Shown here: piece after piece, positions 48,759 to 57,327 of the stretch
Numbering within the stretch: position 1 is the first letter of the stretch
Layout of the letters: the number at the start of each line of letters is the position of its first letter
Position numbers and translations under genes: made by a program
Notes under the pieces: model-generated
Told to the model about the DNA's origin: nothing
Databases searched by the model: none
The model's input: the letters and a program-made list of their open reading frames with translations, nothing else
Source of the DNA: Pseudosporangium ferrugineum
GTDB lineage: Bacteria > Actinomycetota > Actinomycetes > Mycobacteriales > Micromonosporaceae
Reading direction: 5' to 3'
NCBI RefSeq assembly: GCF_003002065.1
Contig: NZ_PVZG01000004.1
Coordinates: forward strand, 186,001-250,000
DNA length: 64,000 bases

Positions 48759-49741
48759 CGACCACCGACGGCCTCACCTCCCCGCGACCGGCCACGGCCG
48801 GGGCGTCCCGGCGGCGCGGCCGGCCCGGCGCGCCCGCGGTGGCGTTCGTGGCCCTGATGGTGGTGCTCGTGCCGATCGCGGTCACCACGGACCGCTTCCT
48901 GACCCTCGACAACGCGCGCGCCATCCTCGCCTCGACCGCCCTGGTCGGCATCGCGGCGATCGGCGCGACGCTCGTGATGATCGCCGGGTCCGCGGTCTCG
49001 CTCGCGGCCTCGCAGACCGCCACGGTCGTCGCCATGGTCTTCCTCGCCACGCTGGACCGGGGCCTCGTCGTGGCCACGCTGCTCGCCGTGCTCTGCGGCG
49101 TGGTCGTCACCGCCGTCCAGGGCTTCGCGGTCGGTTACTGGGAGGCGAACCCGATCGTGCTGACCATCGCCGCGGGGTTCGCGATCGGCGGCGGCTCGGT
49201 CTGGTTCAGCGGCGGTACGCCCGTGAACGCGGCGTCCGGCGACTACGACGTCCTCAACGCGACGCCGCTGGGACTCCCCCTCGCCGTCTACGTCCTGCTG
49301 CTGCTCGCCGTGCTGGCCGAGGCGGTGCTGCGGCGTACGACCGCGGGACGCCGGATGTACCTGGTCGGCGAGAACCGGGCCGCCGCCCGGGCCGCGGGCC
49401 TGCCGGTGGGCCGGGTCACGGTCGTCGCCTGGACGTTCTCCGGCCTGTGCCTGGCGATCAGCGGCGTCTTCCTGGCCGCGTTCAACACCAGCGCCACCAC
49501 CAACCTCGGCGGCACGCTCACCCTCGACGCGATCGCCGCCGTCCTGGTCGGCGGCACCGCCATCGCCGGTGGCAAGGGCTCGGCGCTGCGCACCCTCGGC
49601 GGCGCCCTGCTCATCTCGGTCATCGCCGACGTCCTGCTGCTCCGCGGCTACTCGACCGGGGCCCAGATCCTGGTGAAGGGAGTCCTCGTGCTCGCCGTCG
49701 TCGTGCTCGTCCATCTCCGCGGTCCGCGAGGGTCGCGATGA
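48755..49741 (+). CDS. Sugar ABC transporter permease (RbsC type) 1
   Basis: This 328-residue integral membrane protein has a hydrophilic N-terminus (about 30 residues rich in Arg/Pro/Ala). About eight to ten helices follow, with NARAILASTALVGIAAIGATLVMIAG, WEANPIVLTIAAGFAIGGG and the EAA-like IAAVLVGGTAIAGGKGSALRTLGGALL. These are signatures of the BPD_transp_2 family. It pairs with the second permease to form a heterodimeric channel. Confidence 0.88.
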   Translation: MTTTDGLTSPRPATAGASRRRGRPGAPAVAFVALMVVLVPIAVTTDRFLTLDNARAILASTALVGIAAIGATLVMIAGSAVSLAASQTATVVAMVFLATLDRGLVVATLLAVLCGVVVTAVQGFAVGYWEANPIVLTIAAGFAIGGGSVWFSGGTPVNAASGDYDVLNATPLGLPLAVYVLLLLAVLAEAVLRRTTAGRRMYLVGENRAAARAAGLPVGRVTVVAWTFSGLCLAISGVFLAAFNTSATTNLGGTLTLDAIAAVLVGGTAIAGGKGSALRTLGGALLISVIADVLLLRGYSTGAQILVKGVLVLAVVVLVHLRGPRGSR

Positions 49742-50721
49742 TCCGCCGGCCCGGCCCGCGCCCGGAGCATCTGGTGCCGGCCGCCGCGCTGCTGCTGGTC
49801 GTCATCGCCTTCGCGGGCACCCCGCTGGTCACCGGCACCGCCCTGGCCACGTTCGACGTCTACAACGCGCTGCAGGGCCTCGCCCAGATCGGGCTGCTCG
49901 CGCTCGCCATCGGCCTCACGATGATCGCCGGCGAGTTCGACCTGTCCGTCGTGGGCACGTACGCGGTCGGCGGCATGATCGCCGTGCAGGCGGGGCAGTC
50001 GTCGGCGGTGCTCGGCCTGCTGGCCGCGGTCGCCGCCGGAGCCGCGATCGGGGCCGTCCAGGGCGGCCTCATCGCCTGGCTGCGAATCCCGTCGGTGCCG
50101 GTCACGCTCGCCGCCTACATCGCGCTGCTGGGCCTCGCGTACGCGCTGTCGGACGGTCGCAGCATCACGTTCACCAACCGGGAAGCGATCCTCTGGGTCG
50201 ACCAGACCGTGGCCGGCGTCTTCTCGCCGCGCAGCCTGATCACGCTCGGCGGGTTCGCGCTCGCGGCCGTGGTTCTGGGCACCACCCGGCTCGGGGCGGA
50301 GCTGCGGGCGATCGGCGGCGACCGCCGGGCCGCGCGGGTCGCCGGCGTCCGGGTGGAGCGGAACCTGGTGCTGCTCTTCACCGCCTCCGGGACGCTCGCG
50401 GCGCTGGGCGGCGGGCTGCTCAGCTTCAGCTTCGCCTCGGCCAATCCGGATCCCGGGCTCCGGCCGCTCCTCATCGCCGCGGTCGCCGCCCTCCTCGGCG
50501 GAGTGTCCCTGGCCGGCGGCCGCGGCACCCCGGCCGGGCTGCTGGCCGGGGCGCTGTCGGTCGCCCTGCTCGCCCAGATCGTGGCCGTCGCCTACCTGCC
50601 GGACTACTCGACGCAGCTGTTCTACGCGGCCCTGCTGGCCGTCGTCGTGGCCGTCGACTCCCCCGGCCTGCGGCGTACCGTCGCCCGGGTGCGGGCCCGA
50701 ACCCGGGCGGTGGAGGCGTGA
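49738..50721 (+). CDS. Sugar ABC transporter permease (RbsC type) 2
   Basis: This 327-residue permease of the same family contains NALQGLAQIGLLALAIGLTMIAGEFDLSVVGTYAVGGM (conserved 'GEFDLS' motif), IPSVPVTLAAYIALLGLAYALS and LLGGVSLAGGRGTPAGLLAGALSVALL. Having two different RbsC-type permeases is typical of heteromeric Rbs/autoinducer-2-like transporters. Its start overlaps the previous stop by 4 nt. Confidence 0.88.
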   Translation: MIRRPGPRPEHLVPAAALLLVVIAFAGTPLVTGTALATFDVYNALQGLAQIGLLALAIGLTMIAGEFDLSVVGTYAVGGMIAVQAGQSSAVLGLLAAVAAGAAIGAVQGGLIAWLRIPSVPVTLAAYIALLGLAYALSDGRSITFTNREAILWVDQTVAGVFSPRSLITLGGFALAAVVLGTTRLGAELRAIGGDRRAARVAGVRVERNLVLLFTASGTLAALGGGLLSFSFASANPDPGLRPLLIAAVAALLGGVSLAGGRGTPAGLLAGALSVALLAQIVAVAYLPDYSTQLFYAALLAVVVAVDSPGLRRTVARVRARTRAVEA

Positions 50722-51458
50722 TGGCCAATCTGACCTTCGACTTCACCGGACGGACCGTGCTGGTCACCGGCGCCGCCCGCGGGGTCGGCCGGGCGATCGG
50801 ACGGCATTTCCACGCGGCCGGCGCGGCCGTCTACCTCGTCGACGTGGAGGCCGACGCCGTGGCGGACACCGCGCGGGAGCTCGGGGTGGTGGGGGTCGCC
50901 GCCGACGTCACCGACACCGCGCAGGTCGACGCCGTCGTGGCACGCGTGGTCGCGGAGACGGGCCGGATCGACGTCCTGGTCAACAACGCCGGGATCCTGC
51001 GCGACGGGGTCGTGTGGAAGCTCAGCGACGGCGACTACGAGGCGGTCATGGCGGTGCACGCGGGCGGGACGTTCCGGTTCACCCGCGCGGCCGTCCCGCA
51101 CTTCCGGCGGCAGGGCTCGGGCCGGGTGATCAACGTGACCTCGTACACCGGGCTGCGCGGCAACCCGGGCCAGTCGAACTACGCGATGGCGAAGGCCGGG
51201 ATCATCGGCTTCACCAAGACGACCGCCAAGGAACTGGCACGCTTCGGTACGACGGTCAACGCCATCTCGCCGAACGCGCGGACCCGGATGATCGCCTCGG
51301 TGCCGCCCGGCAGGCTCGCCGAACTGACCGGGGCGATCCCGATGGGCCGCTTCGCCGACACCTCCGAGATGGCGGCGGCGGTCGCCTTCCTCGCCTCCGA
51401 CGAGGCGTCCTACATCACCGGCGTCGTGCTACCCGTCGACGGAGGACTATCCCTGTGA
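50721..51458 (+). CDS. SDR family oxidoreductase (FabG/sugar alcohol dehydrogenase type)
   Basis: This 245-residue classical SDR has [34 protein letters not shown] and the C-terminal YITGVVLPVDGGLSL. ATG 50721 with GGAGG 4 nt upstream is preferred over the overlapping GTG 50718. In the operon it follows the transporter and precedes an SMP-30 lactonase, so it probably oxidises the imported sugar or hydroxy compound to a lactone that the next enzyme opens. Confidence 0.85.
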   Translation: MANLTFDFTGRTVLVTGAARGVGRAIGRHFHAAGAAVYLVDVEADAVADTARELGVVGVAADVTDTAQVDAVVARVVAETGRIDVLVNNAGILRDGVVWKLSDGDYEAVMAVHAGGTFRFTRAAVPHFRRQGSGRVINVTSYTGLRGNPGQSNYAMAKAGIIGFTKTTAKELARFGTTVNAISPNARTRMIASVPPGRLAELTGAIPMGRFADTSEMAAAVAFLASDEASYITGVVLPVDGGLSL

Positions 51459-51487
51459 CCGGCACCAGCTCGCGAAGGAGAGACAGC

Positions 51488-52372
51488 ATGATCGGAACGC
51501 CCACCACCGTCGTGGCCGGCGCGCACTTCCTGGAGGCGCCCCGCTGGCACGAGGGACGCATCTGGTTCTCCGACTTCTACGGATACCGCGTCTCGTCGGC
51601 CCGCGAGGACGGTTCGGACCTGCGGGTGGAGGCCGAGGTGCCGGGGCAGCCGTCCGGGCTGGGCTGGCTGCCGGACGGCCGGCTGCTGATCGTCTCGATG
51701 ACCGACCGCCGGGTGCTGCGCCGCGAGCCCGACGGCACCCTCGTCACGCACGCCGACCTGTCGTCGCACGCCACCGGGCACGCCAACGACATGTCGGTGG
51801 ACGCGCACGGGCGGGCGTACGTGGGGAACTTCGGTTTCGATCTGATGGCCGGCGACCCGATCGAGCCGGCGGCGCTGCACCGGGCCGACCCCGACGGCAC
51901 GGTGACCGAGGTGGCCGGCGACCTCTGGTTCCCCAACGGCACCGCGATCACCCCCGGGGGCGTGCTGCTGGTCGTGGAGACCTTCGGCGACCGGGTCAGC
52001 GCGTTCGATCTCACCGCCGACGGACGGCTCGTCAACCGCCGGGTGTGGGCCGAGTTCGGGCCGCTGCCCACCGACCGCGCGCTGGAACGGGTGCTGCCGG
52101 GACTCACCGTCGCGGGCGACGGCGCCTGCCTGGACGCCGAGGGCGGGCTGTGGATCGCGGACGCCACCGGCGACCGCCTGGTCCGCGTGACCGAGGGCGG
52201 CACGATCACCGACGAGATCCGGCCGGGCACGCCGGTCTACGCCTGTGCCCTGGGCGGTGAGGACGGGCGCACCCTCTTCGTCTGCGCCGCGCCGGACTTC
52301 CACGATCAGGCACGCAAGGCCGCGACGGAGGGCCGGCTGCTCGCCGTCCGCGTCGACATCCCGGGGGTGTGA
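51488..52372 (+). CDS. SMP-30/gluconolactonase family protein
   Basis: This 294-residue propeller has metal ligands in EAPRWHEGRIWFSD, HANDMSVDAHG, FPNGTAITPGG and GDGACLDAEGGLWIAD. It is a lactonase by family. RBS AAGGAG lies at 51475-51480, and the stop overlaps the CoA ligase start (GTGA). It resembles the other SMP-30 protein at 17599 only at family level. The substrate is probably the SDR product. Confidence 0.85.
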   Translation: MIGTPTTVVAGAHFLEAPRWHEGRIWFSDFYGYRVSSAREDGSDLRVEAEVPGQPSGLGWLPDGRLLIVSMTDRRVLRREPDGTLVTHADLSSHATGHANDMSVDAHGRAYVGNFGFDLMAGDPIEPAALHRADPDGTVTEVAGDLWFPNGTAITPGGVLLVVETFGDRVSAFDLTADGRLVNRRVWAEFGPLPTDRALERVLPGLTVAGDGACLDAEGGLWIADATGDRLVRVTEGGTITDEIRPGTPVYACALGGEDGRTLFVCAAPDFHDQARKAATEGRLLAVRVDIPGV

Positions 52373-53991
52373 CCGTGCTCGGAATGATGCAGGAACGGTC
52401 CCTCGACGTCGCGATGCTGATGCGGCGGGCCGAAGGCGTGTTCGGCCACAAGCGGATCGTCACCGCCACGGCCGCCGGCGAGGTCGTCGCGACCTGGGGC
52501 GAGGTCGTCGCCCGGGCCCGGCGGCTGGCCGGCGTCCTCGATCTGCTCGGCGTGCCGCCGGAGGCCCGGGTCGGCACGTTCGGCTGGAATTCCCAGCGGC
52601 ATCTGGAGCTCTACCTCGCCGTGCCGGGCTCCGGACGGATCCTGCACACCCTCAACCACCGGCTCTTCGCCGCCGAGCTGACCTACATCATCGGCGACGC
52701 CGGCGACGACGTGCTCTTCGTCGACCGGTCCCTGCTGCCCACCGTGTGGCCGCTGATGGCGGAGCTGAGCACCGTACGCCACGTCGTGGTGATGGACGAC
52801 GGCGGCGGCGAACCGGTCCCCGACGACCCGCGCGTGCACGACTACGACGAACTCCTGGCCCGGGTGACCGAGCCGGCCGCACCCGCCGTCATCGCCGAGA
52901 ACGACGCCGCCGGCCTCTGCTACACCTCCGGCACCACCGGGCGGCCCAAGGGCGTGCTCTACAGCCACCGGTCGATCGTGCTGCACGCGCTGATCCTGCT
53001 CGGGGCCGACGCCTTCGCGATCAGCGAGCGGGACGTGGTCATGCCGATCGTCCCGATGTTCCACGTCAACGCCTGGGGCCTGCCGTACGCCGCGGCGATG
53101 GCCGGCGCCGGTCTCGTGCTGCCCGGCCCGCGGATGGCCCCGGACGCCCTCGCGTCGCTGCTCTCCCGGCATCGCGTCACGTTCACCGCGGCGGTCCCGG
53201 CGATCTGGCGGGCCGTCGAGCCGCTGCTGCCCGGCCTCGACCTGTCCGCGCTGCGGATGGCGGTCAGCGGCGGCAGCGCCCTCCCGCTGTCCCTGTCCCA
53301 GTCGTACGCGGACACCGCCGGCGTCACCCTCAGCAGTTCCTGGGGAATGACCGAGACGAGCCCGCTGGTCACCTGCGCGCGGCTCGCGTCCACCCACGAC
53401 GACCTGGACGCGGCCGCGCAACGGGGCATCCTGTGCTCGCCGGGACGGCCGGTGCCGCTCACCGAGCTGCGGCTCGTCGACGAGGACGGCCGCATCGTCC
53501 CGCACGACGGCGCCACCCCCGGGGAGGTGCAGGTCAGTGGCCCGACGATCGCGTCCGGCTACTTCGGCAGCGACGCCGGGCGGGCGAGCGTCACCGAGGA
53601 CGGCTGGCTGCGTACGGGCGACATCGGCACCATCGACGCCGACGGCTACCTGCGCATCGTCGACCGGACCAAGGACCTGGTGAAGTCCGGCGGCGAATGG
53701 ATCTCCTCGGTGACGCTGGAGAACGAGCTCATGGCGCACCCCGACGTCGTGGAGGCGGCGGTGGTCGCCGTCGCCGACCGCCGCTGGGGCGAACGCCCCC
53801 TCGCCTGCGTGGTGCTGGCGCCGGGCCGGGACCTCACCGCCGAGGACCTGCGCGCCCATCTCACCGGCCGGGTCGCCTCGTGGTGGGTGCCCGACCATTT
53901 CCGCTTCGTGCCGGAGATCCCGAAGACCGCGACCGGCAAGTTCGCCAAGGTGGCGCTGCGCCGCCAGGTCGCGGACCCGGACGTGCCGTGA
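52369..53991 (+). CDS. AMP-dependent acyl-CoA synthetase (fatty-acid--CoA ligase)
   Basis: This 540-residue adenylate-forming enzyme has P-loop YTSGTTGRPKGVLYSHRS, SSWGMTETSPL, the YFG...GWLRTGDIG motif with DGYLRIVDRTKDLVKSGGEWIS, and the C-terminal PKTATGKFAKV with the catalytic Lys. It belongs to the medium/long-chain acyl-CoA ligases. Finding it as the last gene of a sugar-type ABC operon is unusual. It suggests the transporter imports an acid or a compound that becomes one after lactone opening. GTG 52369 overlaps the lactonase stop by 4 nt. Confidence 0.88.
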   Translation: MTVLGMMQERSLDVAMLMRRAEGVFGHKRIVTATAAGEVVATWGEVVARARRLAGVLDLLGVPPEARVGTFGWNSQRHLELYLAVPGSGRILHTLNHRLFAAELTYIIGDAGDDVLFVDRSLLPTVWPLMAELSTVRHVVVMDDGGGEPVPDDPRVHDYDELLARVTEPAAPAVIAENDAAGLCYTSGTTGRPKGVLYSHRSIVLHALILLGADAFAISERDVVMPIVPMFHVNAWGLPYAAAMAGAGLVLPGPRMAPDALASLLSRHRVTFTAAVPAIWRAVEPLLPGLDLSALRMAVSGGSALPLSLSQSYADTAGVTLSSSWGMTETSPLVTCARLASTHDDLDAAAQRGILCSPGRPVPLTELRLVDEDGRIVPHDGATPGEVQVSGPTIASGYFGSDAGRASVTEDGWLRTGDIGTIDADGYLRIVDRTKDLVKSGGEWISSVTLENELMAHPDVVEAAVVAVADRRWGERPLACVVLAPGRDLTAEDLRAHLTGRVASWWVPDHFRFVPEIPKTATGKFAKVALRRQVADPDVP

Positions 53992-53998
53992 CCGCCGG

Positions 53999-54499
53999 TC
54001 AGAGGAACTCGCTGCGGTAGGTCTCGGCCAGCTCGGCGGCGCGCCGCCGCTGGTCGGCCCGTTCGTCGTCGGACAGCTGGGGCGGCGGCGCGTCCCAGCC
54101 GTCGACGACGTGGCCGATCCGCAGGAAATACTCGTCCTGGCCGGCCGGGGTGCACATGCACAGCATGCGGGCCGGCGCGCCGGAGGTGTTGCGGAAGAAG
54201 TGCGGCGCGTTGGCCGGGATGTTGACCGTGGATCCGGCGCCGACCCGGTGCCGCTCGCCGCGGAAGGTGAACTCGATCTCTCCCTCGAGGACGGTGAACA
54301 TCTCCTCGAAGTCGTGCCGGTGCGGCGGCGGCCCGCCGCCGTCCGGCACGCGCATGTCGATGAGGCAGTAGCGACCGCCGGTCTGCTCGCCGGTGATCAG
54401 CATGGCGTACGTGTTGCCCACCAGGGACACGAACGTCGTGGCCGGGTCGGCGGGGTTCGCCACGGTCAGCGAACGCGCCGGATCGTCGTCGGGAATCAT
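53999..54499 (-). CDS. Cupin domain-containing protein
   Basis: This 166-residue single-domain cupin has motif 1 GGPPPHRHDFEEMFTVLEGEIEFTFRG (metal ligands His-x-His and Glu) and motif 2 TVNIPANAPHFFRNTSG with the fourth His. A C-terminal helix pair follows. The metal site is intact, so it may be a dioxygenase or binding protein. It converges on the CoA ligase with a 7-nt gap. It lies 13 nt after the quinone-oxidoreductase stop on the same strand, so those two form an operon. Confidence 0.8.
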   Translation of the reverse strand: MIPDDDPARSLTVANPADPATTFVSLVGNTYAMLITGEQTGGRYCLIDMRVPDGGGPPPHRHDFEEMFTVLEGEIEFTFRGERHRVGAGSTVNIPANAPHFFRNTSGAPARMLCMCTPAGQDEYFLRIGHVVDGWDAPPPQLSDDERADQRRRAAELAETYRSEFL

Positions 54500-54512
54500 G
54501 CTCTCTCGCTCC

Positions 54513-55457
54513 TCAAGCCGTCACGGTCACGGTGACTTTGCCGCTGGGCAGGGCGCCGGCGGCGGCCCGGGCGTGCACGTCCGGCAGCTCGGCCAGCGGG
54601 ACCCGCTCGGCGATGTCGATGGTCAGCCGGCCGGCGTCGACCCGGGCGACCAGCTCCGCCAGCTCGCGCGCGTCGCTGCGGACGAACAGGTTGATGCCGG
54701 TGACCCCGCGCGCCTCGTCGGCGGGCGCCGGCATCCACACGGTCGTGTTCACGAGCGTGCCGCCGTCGCGGATGAGGCCGACGAGCGCGCCGAGCCGTGT
54801 GGGCTCGACGGGTGCCAGGTTGAGCACGACGTCGACCGGCTCGGTGACCGCGGTGGTGACGTCGGCGCTGGTGTGGTCGATCACCCGGTCGGCACCGGCG
54901 GCGGCGACCCGCTCGCTGCCGCGCGGCCCGGCGGTGGCGATGACGTACGCACCGGCGTCCTTGGCCAGCTGTACGGCGTAGCCGCCGACCCCGCCACCGG
55001 CCCCGTTGATCAGGACGCGCTGCCCGGCGGTCAGGTGGGCGTGCTCGAACAGCGCCTGCCAGGCGGTGAGGCCGACCGACGGCAGCGCGGCGGCGTCGGC
55101 GAGCGGCACGGTGGTGGGCGCCGCGGTCAGGACCTCGGCGGGAACGATCACGTACTCGGCGGCGGCGCCCGTCTCCGCCATGGGCAGGAAGCCGACGACC
55201 CGGTCGCCGGCCGCGAGGCCCCCGACGCCGTCGCCGAGGGCGTCGACCGTGCCGGCCACGTCGATGCCCGGGGTGTGCGGCAGCGTCACCGGGAACGGGC
55301 CCCGCATGTTGCCGCCGCGGATGTTCGCGTCGATGCCGTTGAACGTGGTCGCGGCCACCCGCACCCGGACCTGCCCGGCGCCGGGAACCGGCTGGTCGGT
55401 GTCCTCGTAGCGCAGGACGTCCGGGCCGCCGTACTCGTGGAAACGTACTGCCTTCAT
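54513..55457 (-). CDS. NADP-dependent zinc-less alcohol dehydrogenase/quinone oxidoreductase family protein
   Basis: This 314-residue MDR has the GroES-like fold start KAVRFHEYGGPDVLRYEDT, HTPGIDVAGTVDALG, AALPSVGLTAWQALFEHAHL and the NADPH site INGAGGGVGGYAVQLAKDAGAYV. No zinc ligands are seen, which fits quinone-oxidoreductase-like enzymes. ATG 55457 is chosen; upstream frame sequence runs into the operator repeats. Two identical palindromic operators lie 22-74 bp upstream, so expression is likely to be induced by an electrophile or quinone. Confidence 0.87.
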   Translation of the reverse strand: MKAVRFHEYGGPDVLRYEDTDQPVPGAGQVRVRVAATTFNGIDANIRGGNMRGPFPVTLPHTPGIDVAGTVDALGDGVGGLAAGDRVVGFLPMAETGAAAEYVIVPAEVLTAAPTTVPLADAAALPSVGLTAWQALFEHAHLTAGQRVLINGAGGGVGGYAVQLAKDAGAYVIATAGPRGSERVAAAGADRVIDHTSADVTTAVTEPVDVVLNLAPVEPTRLGALVGLIRDGGTLVNTTVWMPAPADEARGVTGINLFVRSDARELAELVARVDAGRLTIDIAERVPLAELPDVHARAAAGALPSGKVTVTVTA

Positions 55458-55478
55458 CGCCAGCCTCGCCTTCTCATT

Positions 55479-55531
55479 TGCTTCGAGTTCGAAGCACATC
55501 TCGACCATAGCGATGCTTCGAGTTCGAAGCA
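55479..55531. promoter_or_regulatory. Two identical palindromic operators upstream of quinone oxidoreductase
   Basis: TGCTTCGAGTTCGAAGCA occurs identically at 55479-55496 and 55514-55531, centres 35 bp apart. Each copy is a near-perfect palindrome with only the central GT differing. The pair lies directly upstream of the oxidoreductase start. The remaining upstream DNA to 55757 (about 225 bp) holds no recognisable gene, only GC-rich sequence. Confidence 0.8.
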
Positions 55532-55757
55532 ACACCGCGCGGTGTGACCGCGCCGACAGCGTCCGCACCCGCGCCGGGCCCGGCCGGTGCGGGTGGGGAC
55601 CGTGGCGACCGCCGACCGTCCGCCGGCCCCGGTCCTCTCCTCCCGCCTCAGCCGGCCCGGTGGCACCAGGACGCGGGGAACCGCCGGAAAACGGCCGCCC
55701 GGCGGCGTAGCGTCCCCGACGACATGGCTCTTTCCGGACCACGCATGGGGGAACGAC

Positions 55758-56342
55758 ATGGCTTTCGGAGCGGACCAGAACATCAACATCGCGAACGCGT
55801 CCGCACAGGACATCTACGTCCTGGCCGCGGGAAACACCGGCTGGACCATCGCCGACGTGCTCGGCAACGCCGCGCTCATGTTCACCGGGCTGGGCGAGCT
55901 GAAGGGCATCGTGTCGGCCGGTGAACTGCCCGCCGCGATCAACACCATCGGCGACCTGTACAAGGCCCTGCGCGTCGGCGCCGCCCTCGTCCGCGCGGGC
56001 GGGCGGGGTTACGAGGCCGGCGAGGCGGTCGTCAGCGCCTTCAAGAAGAACTCGGCCGACATCCAGAACGGCCAGGTCAAGAACGTCCGCGAACAGGGCA
56101 CCCTCAGCACGTTCCTCAACCCGAGCGGGATCGCCGGCCTGCTCGGCGCCGGCACCGTCTCCCTGACCGTGATGAGCGGCGACGGCCTGCAGGTCGCCCA
56201 GTTCGACAGCGGCCCGGACGACTCCTGGATCGCCACCGGCAACCAGACGATCGTGCGCTCCGTCTACGGCACCCTGTGGGACCAGGACCCGGCGGCCGGC
56301 TCCCAGAGCTGGCCGATGGCCCAGGCCGCGGCCACCGTCTGA
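55758..56342 (+). CDS. Orphan protein of unknown function
   Basis: This 194-residue protein has no signal peptide. It contains INIANASAQDIYVLAAGNTGWTIADVLGNAALMFTGLGELKGI, a charged helix pair and KKNSADIQNGQVKNVREQGTLSTFLNPSG. A beta-rich C-terminus follows: VSLTVMSGDGLQVAQFDSGPDDSWIATGNQTIVRSVYGTLW. I do not recognise the family. ATG 55758 follows GGGGGAACGAC, while the upstream ORF frame has Arg/Pro-rich noise. It stands alone between the oxidoreductase promoter and the NRPS genes, and ends 25 bp before a strong hairpin. It may be a cytoplasmic or released protein; no catalytic motif is visible. Confidence 0.6.
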   Translation: MAFGADQNINIANASAQDIYVLAAGNTGWTIADVLGNAALMFTGLGELKGIVSAGELPAAINTIGDLYKALRVGAALVRAGGRGYEAGEAVVSAFKKNSADIQNGQVKNVREQGTLSTFLNPSGIAGLLGAGTVSLTVMSGDGLQVAQFDSGPDDSWIATGNQTIVRSVYGTLWDQDPAAGSQSWPMAQAAATV

Positions 56343-56367
56343 GCGAGCCGCCGTCCGGCCCGGGCGG

Positions 56368-56402
56368 GGCCGTCGCGGTCAAGGGCCGTGACCGCGACGG
56401 CC
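56368..56402. terminator. Perfect 14-bp hairpin terminator
   Basis: GGCCGTCGCGGTCA (56368-56381) and TGACCGCGACGGCC (56389-56402) pair perfectly around a 7-nt loop, 25 bp after the orphan gene stop. It is among the strongest hairpins seen and separates that gene from the NRPS operon. There is no U-run. The rest of the gap to 56532 has nothing recognisable. Confidence 0.8.
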
Positions 56403-56532
56403 GGCGGACGACACCACCGAACATCCGATTCGGCCCTTATGGTCATCAACCCTCGCCGCCGGTCGACAGCGGGAGGGGGCGGGACGCACCTTCGAGAGAC
56501 GGACAGTCCACTCTCGAACGGAGGCCACCCGC

Positions 56533-57327
56533 GTGCCCGAACAGGTCGAAGCGCCGGCCCGGTGGCTGCTCCGGTACTCGCCGCCGGACCGGCCGGTGTC
56601 GCGGCTGGTCTGCCTGGCCAGCGCGGGCGGTTCGGTCGCCGTGTACCACCCGTGGGCGGCGGCGCTGGCGCCGGACGTCGAGGTCTGCGCGGTGCTGCCG
56701 CCGGGGCGCGGCACCCGGTGGCGCGAGCAGCCGATGACCCGGATGGCACCGCTCGTGGACGCGCTGTCCGCGGCGCTGTGCGACGGCGGCCGGGTGCCCC
56801 TGGTCCTGTTCGGGCACAGCCTCGGCGGGCTCATCGCGTACGAGGTGGCGCTGCGGCTGCAGGACCGTACCGACGTGGACCTGCGGGCGGTCGTCGTGGC
56901 CGCGCACCGGGCGCCCGGCATCGGCAGCGGCAGCGGCAGCGGCACCGTGGATCCGGGCCTGGTCACCGACGAGCAACTGCTCCGGTTCCTGGAGGTGGCC
57001 GGCGGCACGCCGCCCGACCTGCTCGGCGACGACGAACTGCGGCGCATGGTCCTCACCGCGCTGCGGGCCGACTTCGCACTGGACGCCGGCTACCGGCCCG
57101 CCACGGACGCCCCGGTCACGGTGCCGCTGCACGTCCACGGCGGCTCCGACGACTCGCTGGTGCCGTACGCGGACCTCGCCGCCTGGAAGGCCTACGCCGC
57201 CGGCGAGTTCGAGCTCCGCACCCATCCGGGTGGCCACTTCTTCTTCACCGGCGCCGGCCGGGACGCGATCATCGCGGCGCTGCGGCCGCTGCTCGCCGGC
57301 GCCGGCTCCCGCGGGCCGAGGCCGTGA
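56533..57327 (+). CDS. Type II thioesterase (NRPS editing) 1
   Basis: This 264-residue alpha/beta hydrolase has the GHSLGG nucleophile elbow (S96), SDDS (Asp, about 206-207) and GGHFFF (H235), with VLPPGRGTRWREQPM, the TEII hallmark. Such enzymes free misprimed phosphopantetheine arms or release products. GTG 56533 has GGAGGC upstream. The second thioesterase start overlaps its stop by 4 nt, so tandem TEII genes are transcribed together at the front of the NRPS operon. Confidence 0.9.
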   Translation: MPEQVEAPARWLLRYSPPDRPVSRLVCLASAGGSVAVYHPWAAALAPDVEVCAVLPPGRGTRWREQPMTRMAPLVDALSAALCDGGRVPLVLFGHSLGGLIAYEVALRLQDRTDVDLRAVVVAAHRAPGIGSGSGSGTVDPGLVTDEQLLRFLEVAGGTPPDLLGDDELRRMVLTALRADFALDAGYRPATDAPVTVPLHVHGGSDDSLVPYADLAAWKAYAAGEFELRTHPGGHFFFTGAGRDAIIAALRPLLAGAGSRGPRP

